Assembly (NCBI GenBank): GCA_017795085.1
Contig: CP051246.1
Location: 4,670,808-4,734,807, forward strand
Length of the DNA stretch: 64,000 nt
Source of the DNA: Salegentibacter sp.
GTDB taxonomy: Bacteria > Bacteroidota > Bacteroidia > Flavobacteriales > Flavobacteriaceae
Direction of reading: 5' to 3'
The notes below the pieces were generated by a model. It had not been told where the DNA came from, did no database searches, and saw only the letters and a program-made list of their open reading frames with translations. Each line of letters begins with the position of its first letter. Positions within the stretch are counted from its first letter, which is position 1. Positions 36,103 through 43,573 of this stretch are shown piece by piece. The translations under genes and the position numbers were made by a program.

Positions 36103-36120
36103 TACGTAATTTAATACGTA
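36103..36120. promoter_or_regulatory. Twin TACGTA palindromes before moeA (possible operator)
   Basis: TACGTA at 36103-36108 and again at 36115-36120, centres 12 bp apart, within an A+T-rich region 55 bp before the moeA start codon. The spacing of about one helical turn suggests a regulator binding site; the regulator is unknown. Confidence 0.35.
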
Positions 36121-36174
36121 AATATACTTAATTATCTATTTAAATTCCTAAATTGCGCTTACAATTAGGACGTT

Positions 36175-37347
36175 ATGATTCAGGTAGATAAGGCATTGGA
36201 ATTAATAGAATCCTCCACTTTTAGAATGGAGCCAACAATGGTTGCGCTTAATAATGCTGCTGGAATGGCATTGGCTTTTGATATCTATTCCCCTATAAAT
36301 ATGCCACCATTCAGAAACTCGGCAATGGACGGCTATGCGGTAATTCTTAATGGTCGCTCTTCTTATAGGTTAAACACAGAACTCAAGGCAGGCGATTCGG
36401 CTAAAATTCAATTAAAACCCGGGGAAGCTACACGTGTTTTTACCGGGGCCGCTGTTCCTGAAAATGCCGATACGGTAATTATGCAGGAATGGGCACAGCC
36501 AAACAGCGATACCGTAGAATTTATAAAAAAGCCGAAAAAATACGCAAATATACGTAAGGAAGGCGAGCAGTTAAAAGCCGGGGAATTGGTTTTTAAAAGG
36601 GGAACCGTACTAAATGAGGCTGCAATAGGCTTGCTGGCAGGTCTTGGTATTAGTTCGGTTGAGGTTTATGCAAACCCAAAAGTGGGAATATTGGTTACCG
36701 GTAACGAATTACAGCAACCAGGCGGACCCCTGCAGCCCGGCTGTATTTACGAGAGCAACGCTTTAATGTTAGAGGTAGCCTTAAAAAAAGCCGGAGTTCA
36801 TAAGATTCATACTTACCGGGTTAAAGACGATTTAAAAAGCACTACACAAAAAATAAACGAAGCTTTACAAGAAAATGATTTGCTGCTAATTTCCGGCGGT
36901 ATTTCTGTAGGGGATTATGATTTTGTAAAGCTGGCGCTGGAAAGCAACCGTGTTAAAGAGGTGTTTTATAGAGTAAAGCAAAAACCGGGAAAACCTTTAT
37001 GGTTTGGGAAAAAAGATCAGAAGATAGTGTTTGCCCTGCCCGGAAACCCGGCTTCGAGTTTAAGCTGTTTTTATGTATATGTGCTACCCGCCCTCAAAAA
37101 AATGACCGGAAAACCTTTTAAAATCAACTATAAAATAGCGATTTCAGCAGAAAAAATTACCAAACCGCTAGGGAAAACATTGTTTCAAAAAGCAATAGTG
37201 GAAAACGGAAAATTAAGTGTTTTAAAGGGGCAATCTTCGTCAATGTTACATTCTTTTGCTTTAAGTAATGCCTTGGCTTGTGTTCCTGAAAATAAAGAAG
37301 AAATCCCGGAAAACGGGGAAGTTGAATATATTGAATTAAACCTGTAA
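36175..37347 (+). CDS. moeA: Molybdopterin molybdenumtransferase
   Basis: Inserts molybdate into adenylylated molybdopterin in the last step of Moco synthesis. It begins with a helical domain, then the signature FRNSAMDGYAV at ~46-56, followed by the RVFTGAAVPENADTVIMQE segment, the MPT-binding domain with ILVTGNEL and LLISGGISVGDYD, and FALPGNPASS at ~285. A short C-terminal beta domain completes it; 390 residues is normal. It is the first gene of a tightly packed operon that runs to 40756 and continues after a 260 bp repeat-rich gap to 43366. The stop codon overlaps the next start by one base (TAATG). Confidence 0.95.
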   Translation: MIQVDKALELIESSTFRMEPTMVALNNAAGMALAFDIYSPINMPPFRNSAMDGYAVILNGRSSYRLNTELKAGDSAKIQLKPGEATRVFTGAAVPENADTVIMQEWAQPNSDTVEFIKKPKKYANIRKEGEQLKAGELVFKRGTVLNEAAIGLLAGLGISSVEVYANPKVGILVTGNELQQPGGPLQPGCIYESNALMLEVALKKAGVHKIHTYRVKDDLKSTTQKINEALQENDLLLISGGISVGDYDFVKLALESNRVKEVFYRVKQKPGKPLWFGKKDQKIVFALPGNPASSLSCFYVYVLPALKKMTGKPFKINYKIAISAEKITKPLGKTLFQKAIVENGKLSVLKGQSSSMLHSFALSNALACVPENKEEIPENGEVEYIELNL

Positions 37348-38084
37348 TGCTATACCCCGACCTCAACATAGTATTTCTGTTTGTTCTTGTTATGGTTTCA
37401 TTTACGTATGCAGTAGTGGGGCACGGCGGGGCGAGCGGTTATTTGGCGCTTATGGCTATTTGCGCGTTTCCGGTAAGCTTTATGAAACCTACTGCACTGG
37501 TGCTGAATGTGGTGGTTTCGGGGGTAGCATTTTTATTTTTCAGAAATGAGAGTTTTAACTGGCGTTTGTTTTTATGGCTGGTTGCAGGTTCGGTACCGGC
37601 TGCCTTTATAGGAGGATCTTTAAGTGTTCCGGTTTATCTGTTTAAATTGATTTTAGGCGGGTTTCTACTGGTAGGTGCCTTGCGTATTTCCGGTTTCTTC
37701 GGAAAAGAAAAAAGTAGCATTATAAAACCAAAAAGTATTGTAGTAGTTGCCACCGGAATTATTATCGGCTTACTATCGGGAATGATAGGAATTGGCGGCG
37801 GGATTATTCTGAGCCCGCTTATTGTGCTTTTAGGCTGGGGAAGTTTAAAAGAGGCCGCTGCGATTTCAGCTTTGTTTATTTTCCTGAATTCTTTATCCGG
37901 CCTTACCGGATTTTTCTCTCAAGACGAATCTATTCCTTTAGAGACTTTCTGGTTTATACCTGCGGTGATTGTTGGTGGAAGCCTGGGCGCTTATTTCGGA
38001 AGTCAAAGAATTCCAGCTATCGGACTTAAATATATCCTTTCGGGAGTATTGGCATTGGCTTCTTTAAAACTGGTTTTATTATGA
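37347..38084 (+). CDS. TauE/SafE-family sulfite/anion exporter-like permease
   Basis: A 245-residue polytopic membrane protein with about eight hydrophobic segments in two similar halves, as in the TauE/SafE family: GHGGASGYLALMAI in the first half and GMIGIGGGIILSPLIVLLG in the second are the repeated motif. Family members are thought to export sulfite or sulfoacetate, or other organic anions. It is translationally coupled to moeA and overlaps mobA by 4 bp, so it is a true member of the Moco operon. Its cargo is unclear: a role in sulfur or oxyanion balance during Moco synthesis, or transport for a molybdoenzyme outside this window, are both possible. Confidence 0.85.
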   Translation: MLYPDLNIVFLFVLVMVSFTYAVVGHGGASGYLALMAICAFPVSFMKPTALVLNVVVSGVAFLFFRNESFNWRLFLWLVAGSVPAAFIGGSLSVPVYLFKLILGGFLLVGALRISGFFGKEKSSIIKPKSIVVVATGIIIGLLSGMIGIGGGIILSPLIVLLGWGSLKEAAAISALFIFLNSLSGLTGFFSQDESIPLETFWFIPAVIVGGSLGAYFGSQRIPAIGLKYILSGVLALASLKLVLL

Positions 38085-38650
38085 AAAAAATGAAGATAAA
38101 TACTTATATCTTATGCGGTGGAAAAAGTTCCCGGATGAAAACTGAAAAGGGTCTGGTTGATTTCTGCGGAAAATCTTTTATACAGTATATTTTAGAAGGA
38201 GTAAGCCTGCTTTCAGAAAATATTTTCCTAGTTACGTCAAATACTGATTATAAGAAATTCGGGTATGAATTAGTTAAAGATATTTATCCTGGAAAAGGCC
38301 CTTTAGGCGGAATTTACACGGCCTTAAAGCATACTTCAACAGAAAAAAATTTGATCCTGAGTTGTGATATTCCGCTTATCAATCAGGAAATTATTGAAAA
38401 ATTAATAACAAAATCGGCTCAAAAATATGCTGAAATAAGTTACCTGGCTGATGCTGAAAATAATTTTCCACTTATCGGAATTTATGAAAAGCATTTGATG
38501 CGGGCTTTGGAATTTAACCTTCAGCATAACGAATTACGGGTACAACAATTTATACGCAGTCGGTATGCCCGAAAAATTAATGTAGCTGCTGAAGAAGCAA
38601 AATTTTTAAAAAATATCAATACACAAGCAGAATTAGCAAGTTTGATTTAA
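38081..38650 (+). CDS. mobA: Molybdenum cofactor guanylyltransferase
   Basis: Transfers GMP from GTP to Moco to make the guanine-dinucleotide form used by the DMSO-reductase family, which includes nitrate reductases. The nucleotidyltransferase signature is at the N-terminus: ILCGGKSSRMKTEKGL (LxGGxSxRM-x-K), with GPLGGIYTAL at ~70 and the metal-binding CDIPL near residue 103. At 189 residues it is the usual size. Overlaps the permease stop by 4 bp and precedes cobA by 11 bp. Its presence implies that the cell makes bis-MGD enzymes; none is seen in this window. Confidence 0.92.
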   Translation: MKKMKINTYILCGGKSSRMKTEKGLVDFCGKSFIQYILEGVSLLSENIFLVTSNTDYKKFGYELVKDIYPGKGPLGGIYTALKHTSTEKNLILSCDIPLINQEIIEKLITKSAQKYAEISYLADAENNFPLIGIYEKHLMRALEFNLQHNELRVQQFIRSRYARKINVAAEEAKFLKNINTQAELASLI

Positions 38651-38661
38651 CCTATAAACCA

Positions 38662-39483
38662 ATGGAAACTTTAACTCAAATACCAAAATGTACAATAGTG
38701 GGCGCTGGTCCCGGAGATCCCGATTTACTCACCTTAAAAGCGGTAAAAGCCCTTAATCAGGCTGCAGTGGTACTGTATGATGCTCTGGTAAATCCTGAAA
38801 TGCTGGAACATGCCCCACAAGCTGAAAAAATTTTTGTGGGAAAAAGAAAAGGTTGTCACGCCTACGCTCAGGAGCAAATTAATGAACTTATTGTAAAATT
38901 CGCTAAAGAAAAGGGACATGTGGTACGCTTAAAAGGCGGCGATCCGTTTGTATTTGGTAGGGGAAGTGAAGAAAAAAACTATGCACGGGAGTACGGGGTG
39001 GCAGTAGAAGTGATTTCAGGAATTTCCTCGGCTATAGCGGTGCCGGCTTTCGTAGGAATTCCGGTTACCCAACGCGATATTACCGAAAGCTTTTGGGTAA
39101 TTACCGGAACAACATCAGGCCACAAACTTTCCAAAGATGTAAAACTTGCCGCAAAAACTTCGGCAACGGTGGTGATTTTGATGGGGATGGGAAAACTTGC
39201 TGAAATCGCAGCTTTATATAAAAAAGAAGCTAAAGATGAAATGCCGATTGCCATTATTCAAAACGGTACCCGAGAAAACCAAAAAGTGATTGCAGGAAGC
39301 ATTGGCAGTATTGAGAACCTGGCTAAAGAATATGAGTTAGGCACCCCGGCAATTATAATTATCGGGGAAGTGGTAAAAGAATGTGAAGCTTATAAAAAGC
39401 AGTTAAGCACTACCGAAGTAGATGAATTTATTCTACAAAATCTTGGGTATTTACATATTCCAAAATCAGCTGAATTATGTTAA
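38662..39483 (+). CDS. cobA: Uroporphyrinogen-III C-methyltransferase (SUMT)
   Basis: Adds two methyl groups to uroporphyrinogen III to make precorrin-2, the branch point to sirohaem (and to B12). The SAM-dependent tetrapyrrole methylase signatures are present: VGAGPGDPDLLTLKAVKAL at ~14-32, RLKGGDPFVFGRGSEE at ~93-108, and TQRDITESFWVITG. Length 273 is typical of the single-domain enzyme, with no fused CysG dehydrogenase/ferrochelatase part. Its place inside the Moco operon suggests that the operon serves a nitrate/nitrite pathway, where nitrite or sulfite reductase needs sirohaem. It overlaps moaD by 7 bp. Confidence 0.93.
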   Translation: METLTQIPKCTIVGAGPGDPDLLTLKAVKALNQAAVVLYDALVNPEMLEHAPQAEKIFVGKRKGCHAYAQEQINELIVKFAKEKGHVVRLKGGDPFVFGRGSEEKNYAREYGVAVEVISGISSAIAVPAFVGIPVTQRDITESFWVITGTTSGHKLSKDVKLAAKTSATVVILMGMGKLAEIAALYKKEAKDEMPIAIIQNGTRENQKVIAGSIGSIENLAKEYELGTPAIIIIGEVVKECEAYKKQLSTTEVDEFILQNLGYLHIPKSAELC

Positions 39484-39713
39484 GGATTAAATATTTTGGG
39501 GTGATGGCTGAAGTTGCACGTTGTGATGAAGAGAAACTAGCGTTAAAAGACAAGAGTTTTTCAAGCTTAATTTCAGCATTGCATGAAAAATATGCCATTT
39601 ATAACCTGCCGGTACAGGTAGCTGTAAACCGAAAAATTAGAAAACAAAACGAAAATTTCAATTTAGAAGAAAACGATGAAATAGCGGTTTTACCACCGTT
39701 TTCAGGAGGATGA
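39477..39713 (+). CDS. moaD: Molybdopterin synthase sulfur carrier subunit
   Basis: A 78-residue ubiquitin-like sulfur carrier. It ends in LPPFSGG, the Gly-Gly tail that is adenylated by MoeB and then thiocarboxylated, and VAVNRKIRKQN plus ENDEIAVLPP match the MoaD/ThiS fold. It delivers sulfur to precursor Z in complex with MoaE. The start overlaps the end of cobA by 7 bp and the stop overlaps moeB by 4 bp, so translation is probably coupled. Confidence 0.93.
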   Translation: MLRIKYFGVMAEVARCDEEKLALKDKSFSSLISALHEKYAIYNLPVQVAVNRKIRKQNENFNLEENDEIAVLPPFSGG

Positions 39714-40756
39714 TTATGCAACGATACCAAAAACAAATCAGCTTGCCACAGGTTGGCAAGCAAGGTCAGGAAAAACTAAAAAACAGCAAGGTCCTTGTAA
39801 TAGGAGTGGGCGGCTTGGGCTGCGCTGTTTTACCTTATCTTGTTTCGGCTGGTATAGGAAACATCGGACTTGTAGATGGTGATCGTGTTGATAAAAGCAA
39901 TTTGCAGAGGCAGGTATTGTTCCGGGAAAAATCAGTAGGGAAATTTAAGGTTACCGAAGCCAGAAAGCAGCTTTATGCACTGAATTCTGAAGTGAAAATT
40001 GAAAATTATTCGGAGTTTTTAAGTGGTGAAAATGCCCCTGAATTGATAAAAAACTACGATTTGCTAGTAGATTGCACCGATAGCTTGGCAGTGCGGTACC
40101 TTATTAATGACGCCTGTGTGTTAACCGAGAAAAGTTTTATTTATGCTTCGGTTTATAAATTTGAATTTCAGGTTTCGGTTTTCAATTATAAAAATGGGCC
40201 GACTTATCGCTGTTTGTTTCCCGATGAAAAGGCGGAAGTACAAAATTGCGAAGAAGCCGGGGTGTTGGGAACCAGCGTTGGCCTGGCCGGAATGTTTCAG
40301 GCTGGGGAAGTGCTTAAAATTTTACTGGGCACAGGTGAAATACTTTCAGGGAAATTACTGCTATACAACACGCTTTTTAACCGTCAGGAGGTTTTCGAAT
40401 TCGCAAAAGATGACTCTCTGAAAATCGATAAAGAATTTTATGAGCGGCAACATCAGCAATTTTTTTCCGAGGAAATTTACGCGGATGAAATAAATGAAAA
40501 CGCCTTTTTTCTTGATGTTAGGGAAGCTTACGAGCAACCAAAAATGGATTTTCCTACAATGCTGGAAATTCCATTTTCTAAATTAGAGAATGAGCTTTGC
40601 CGACTAAATCCTGAAGATGAAATCCTTGTTTTCTGCCAAAGCGGAAAACGCAGCCTGGCTGCTTTAAAAATACTGAAAACTTATAATTTTAAAAATGTAA
40701 AAAGTATTTCCGGCGGAGTTCGGGCTTTACAACAATTGAAGGAAGTGGTTGTTTGA
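39710..40756 (+). CDS. moeB: MoaD-adenylyltransferase with C-terminal rhodanese domain
   Basis: The N-terminal ~235 residues are an E1-like ThiF/MoeB domain: RYQKQISLPQVGKQGQEKL, the ATP-binding VIGVGGLGCAVLPYL, and LVDGDRVDKSNLQRQVLF. CLFP and NCEEAGVLG hold the single Cys residues seen in MOCS3-like members in place of full zinc knuckles. The C-terminal ~100 residues are a rhodanese domain with the active Cys in FCQSGKRS. The fusion would both activate the MoaD tail and supply persulfide sulfur to it, as in eukaryotic MOCS3/Uba4. A second in-frame ATG at 39716 is also possible as start. The operon's first half ends here. Confidence 0.92.
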   Translation: MIMQRYQKQISLPQVGKQGQEKLKNSKVLVIGVGGLGCAVLPYLVSAGIGNIGLVDGDRVDKSNLQRQVLFREKSVGKFKVTEARKQLYALNSEVKIENYSEFLSGENAPELIKNYDLLVDCTDSLAVRYLINDACVLTEKSFIYASVYKFEFQVSVFNYKNGPTYRCLFPDEKAEVQNCEEAGVLGTSVGLAGMFQAGEVLKILLGTGEILSGKLLLYNTLFNRQEVFEFAKDDSLKIDKEFYERQHQQFFSEEIYADEINENAFFLDVREAYEQPKMDFPTMLEIPFSKLENELCRLNPEDEILVFCQSGKRSLAALKILKTYNFKNVKSISGGVRALQQLKEVVV

Positions 40757-41015
40757 AAAAGCTCCTCTCCCTCTGAGAGAGGCGGGGTGAGGGTTTCGCC
40801 ACGAATGTAGAAGGCCTCAATTATTAAATAGGGAGCCTAAGAAAGTTGCAAGAGATTGCTTCAGTCGAACCTCCTTCGCAATGACGATAAAGTTTTTTCG
40901 TCATTGCGAGCGATATCAGGAGCAGAGCAATCTGTAAAAATAAGTAATTAATTGAGGGATTAGATCCTGAAATAAATTCAGGATGACCTCGATTTATTAT
41001 AAAAAGATTAATGAA
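40757..41015. repeat. Repeat-filled gap inside the Moco operon
   Basis: The 259 bp between moeB and moaE consist almost entirely of dispersed repeats: CTCCTCTCCCTC type at 40761-40793, GGTTTCGCCACGAAT at 40792-40806 (also at 48585-48599), a GCAATGACGA/TCGTCATTGC inverted repeat at 40878-40907, and the AGATCCTGAA...TTCAGGATGA palindrome at 40962-40986. No gene and no clear promoter is seen. Confidence 0.65.
40962..40986. repeat. TCATCCTGAA...TTCAGGATCT palindrome, inverted copy
   Basis: Read on the minus strand it matches the copy at 34771-34795 with three differences. It lies directly before moaE. Confidence 0.65.
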
Positions 41016-41444
41016 ATGAAAAAAGTATTTATAGAGGGAGCCATTCAACCTGGGTTTGTTGCCGAGGCTATTGCTAAACATCAAAGCAAGAAAAATATTG
41101 GAGCACATAATATTTTCCTCGGGCAAATTCGCGCCGATGAGGTTGACGGGAAACAAATGAACGCAATAACCTATTCAGCTTATGAAGAGATGGCCGCAGA
41201 GAAATTGCACGAAATTCGAGAAGATGCTTTTGCAAAGTTTAATCTTACCTGTATGCATATTTATCATAGCCTGGGCAAAGTAAAAGCAGGGGAATTATGC
41301 TTTTTTGTTTTTGTATCTTCAAAACGTAGAAAACAGGTTTATCAAGCTACTGAATATTTGGTAAACCGGGTGAAAAGTGAAGTGCCTATTTTCGGAAAAG
41401 AGATTTTTGCTTCAAAAGAATTTCAATGGAAAGTTAACGTGTAA
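41016..41444 (+). CDS. moaE: Molybdopterin synthase catalytic subunit
   Basis: The large subunit of molybdopterin synthase, which converts precursor Z to molybdopterin using MoaD-thiocarboxylate. Family landmarks are AHNIFLGQIRADE, ITYSAYEEMAAEKLHEI, CMHIYHSLGKVKAGELC and FVFVSSKRRKQVYQATEYLVNRVKSEVPIFGKE, with the conserved Lys residues of the active site near its end. The frame is open from 40983, but that part is repeat sequence; I start at the ATG at 41016 (MKKVFIEGAI), giving 142 residues, close to the family norm of ~150. It restarts the operon after the repeat-filled gap and precedes the moaC-mogA fusion by 4 bp. Confidence 0.93.
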   Translation: MKKVFIEGAIQPGFVAEAIAKHQSKKNIGAHNIFLGQIRADEVDGKQMNAITYSAYEEMAAEKLHEIREDAFAKFNLTCMHIYHSLGKVKAGELCFFVFVSSKRRKQVYQATEYLVNRVKSEVPIFGKEIFASKEFQWKVNV

Positions 41445-41448
41445 GATT

Positions 41449-42366
41449 ATGGTTGATATTACTCACAAAATAAAAACGCTTCGTTCGGCTACTGCAAAAG
41501 CGGTGGTGAAACTGGGAAGTGAAGCAACAAAAACCGCCCTTTTGGAAAAGAAGGTACCTAAAGGAGATGTTTTTGAAATGGCAAAAACTGCGGGGCTGTT
41601 TGCCGTAAAGAATACGAGTCAGAGTATTCCCGATTGCCATCCGCTTCCGGTAGAATTTACTGCCGTAACCTATGAAACCGAAGGCTTGGAAGTAACCATA
41701 AATGTTACTGTAAAAACGGTTTACAAAACCGGGGTAGAGGTAGAGGCGATGCACGGTGCAAGTATCGTGGCCTTAACGATGTACGATATGCTAAAACCCC
41801 TGGATAAGAATATTGAAATCGGGAATATCTCCCTGGTGAAAAAGTCTGGTGGGAAAAGCAGTTTTCAACAAAAGAACAGTCGAAAATTAAAGGCTTGTGT
41901 TATTGTTTGTTCCGATAGTATTTCAGAAGGTAAGAAAGAAGACCGCGCCGGGAAGGCTATTATTCAAAAACTGGAAGAAAGCGGCGTAGAAATTGCCTCT
42001 TACGAAGTAATTCCCGATGAAGCCGAACTTATAAGAAACAAAGCGCTAACCTATTCTGAAGAAAATGATTTGGTAATTTACACTGGTGGTACCGGACTTT
42101 CCTTTCGCGATGTAACCCCCGAAGCTTTGGAACCGATTATTGAAAGGCGAATTCCCGGAATTGAAGAGACCATTCGCAGTTACGGGCAGGAGCGTATGCC
42201 TTATGCTATGCTCTCCCGAAGTATTGCGGGAACTATTGGAAATTGCTTAGTCCTTGCATTGCCGGGTTCTACCAACGGCGCTCGCGAATCTATGGAAGCA
42301 GTTTTTCCCCATCTGCTTCACGTTTTTAAAATTCTAAGGGGAGCAAAACATCCTGAAAATGTCTAA
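41449..42366 (+). CDS. moaC: Bifunctional MoaC-MogA (cyclic pyranopterin synthase + molybdopterin adenylyltransferase)
   Basis: Two Moco enzymes in one 305-residue chain. Residues 1-~150 are MoaC: MVDITHK, the IPDCHPL motif (usually IPLCHPL), VEVEAMHGASIVALTMYDMLK and the SLVKKSGGKS lysines that close the pyranopterin ring. Residues ~160-305 are MogA/MoaB: VIVCSDSISEGKKEDRAGK, VIYTGGTGLSFRDVTPEAL and LPGSTNGARESMEAVFPHLLH, which adenylylates molybdopterin. The open frame reaches back to 41377, but the ATG at 41449 is where MoaC homology starts. The 3' end overlaps moaA by 8 bp. This fusion joins non-consecutive steps and is known in Bacteroidota. Confidence 0.93.
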   Translation: MVDITHKIKTLRSATAKAVVKLGSEATKTALLEKKVPKGDVFEMAKTAGLFAVKNTSQSIPDCHPLPVEFTAVTYETEGLEVTINVTVKTVYKTGVEVEAMHGASIVALTMYDMLKPLDKNIEIGNISLVKKSGGKSSFQQKNSRKLKACVIVCSDSISEGKKEDRAGKAIIQKLEESGVEIASYEVIPDEAELIRNKALTYSEENDLVIYTGGTGLSFRDVTPEALEPIIERRIPGIEETIRSYGQERMPYAMLSRSIAGTIGNCLVLALPGSTNGARESMEAVFPHLLHVFKILRGAKHPENV

Positions 42367-43366
42367 AACCACGGAAGTCCTTACCGATAAATTCGGCCGA
42401 AGTCATAACTATTTACGTATTTCTTTATCCGAAAAATGCAATTTGCGCTGTAACTACTGTATGCCTGAACACGGGGTGCCGCTTACGCCTCGAAGCGAGT
42501 TGATGACGGCTGAAGAAATTTATGAGATTGCAAAAATATTTGTAAAAAACGGGGTTGATAAAATCAGGTTAACCGGCGGGGAACCTTTAGTGAGGAAAGA
42601 TTTTAGAGAAATCCTTAAAAAACTTTCCACCCTTAATGTAGAGTTGGGAATTACCACAAATGCAATATTAGCCGATAGGTTTATTATCGATTTTAAGAAA
42701 TACGGCTTAAAGAAAATCAATTTAAGCCTGGATACTTTAGATGAAAGAAAATTCAAGGTGATTACGAGACGAGATCAGTTTAAAAAGGCCTGGGAAAATA
42801 TGCATTTGCTAATTGAAGAAGGTTTTACCGTAAAAATCAATGCGGTTTTGATGAAGTATTTTAATGAAGATGAGATTAATGATTTTGTGCTTTTTACCCG
42901 AAATTTGCCGATAAGTGTTCGGTTTATCGAGTTTATGCCATTTGATGGCAATCGCTGGAGCCGGGATAAACTGGTTTCTCAAGATGAAATTATGACTCAG
43001 GTAACCGAATTTTTTGGCGAAGAAAATATTATTGATTTAGAAAATGAAGCTAATTTCACTTCCCGAGATTTTAAAATAAAAGGATTTCAGGGCAAGTTTG
43101 GCATTATCAGTTCGGTTACCAATCCATTTTGTGATGCCTGTAACCGTATTCGCCTTACGGCCAACGGAAGGATTAAAAACTGCCTGTTTTCCAATAAAGA
43201 AACCAATTTACTTGGTGCATTTCGTAAAGGAGAGAATATTGAGCCTTTAATTGAACACAGGCTATTTAAAAAGAAAGCCACACGGGCGGGAATGGACAGC
43301 TTTCAAAAACTTCAAAATCCTAAAAAACATAACAACAACCGGAGTATGATTACTATTGGAGGGTAA
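42359..43366 (+). CDS. moaA: GTP 3',8-cyclase
   Basis: A radical-SAM enzyme that starts Moco synthesis by rearranging GTP. The N-terminal cluster motif is C-x3-C-x2-C (CNLRCNYC, then MPE), followed by KIRLTGGEPLVRKD. The second, substrate-binding cluster is C-x2-C-x13-C (FCDACNRIRLTANGRIKNC). The C-terminal double glycine (ITIGG) needed for activity in MoaA is present. At 335 residues it has normal size. As the last gene of the operon, it overlaps the moaC-mogA stop by 8 bp. The following 207 bp contain only a short repeat and the leuS terminator. Confidence 0.95.
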   Translation: MSKTTEVLTDKFGRSHNYLRISLSEKCNLRCNYCMPEHGVPLTPRSELMTAEEIYEIAKIFVKNGVDKIRLTGGEPLVRKDFREILKKLSTLNVELGITTNAILADRFIIDFKKYGLKKINLSLDTLDERKFKVITRRDQFKKAWENMHLLIEEGFTVKINAVLMKYFNEDEINDFVLFTRNLPISVRFIEFMPFDGNRWSRDKLVSQDEIMTQVTEFFGEENIIDLENEANFTSRDFKIKGFQGKFGIISSVTNPFCDACNRIRLTANGRIKNCLFSNKETNLLGAFRKGENIEPLIEHRLFKKKATRAGMDSFQKLQNPKKHNNNRSMITIGG

Positions 43367-43517
43367 CTGTTTTTAAATCTTAGCTCTTGGATTAATAGAT
43401 TGTTTCGGTTGTATCTCCATCACAATGACATATAAGTTCCCTAACCCCTAAAGGGAAATTAATGTGGGTGGGGTATTGTATAATGTAAGAGAGCATTCTT
43501 AAGTTGTTAAACACAAA

Positions 43518-43549
43518 AAAATCCGTTTCTCAATTGAGAAACGGATTTT
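43518..43549 (-). terminator. Bidirectional terminator between moaA and leuS
   Basis: A perfect palindrome (AAAATCCGTTTCTC / GAGAAACGGATTTT) flanked by T runs on both strands. It can end the leuS transcript from the minus strand and the Moco operon from the plus strand. Confidence 0.85.
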
Positions 43550-43573
43550 CAAATCATATAATTTTCAAATCGG

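Larger units (their letters stand above)
35755..36174. other. 420 bp intergenic region with small repeats upstream of the Moco operon
   Basis: No gene is supported. It contains a CCCGAT/ATCGGG palindrome (35859-35876) inside a repeat-like block running to ~35930, and then an A+T-rich stretch up to moeA that should contain its promoter, including twin TACGTA sites at 36103-36120. Confidence 0.55.

Noticed and set aside
40878..40986. Closely spaced repeats that could suggest a CRISPR array.
   Set aside because: The repeats differ in sequence, are palindromic and are not regularly spaced; no cas genes.
40983..41015. Upstream extension of moaE.
   Set aside because: These codons are translated repeat sequence; MoaE homology begins at the ATG at 41016.
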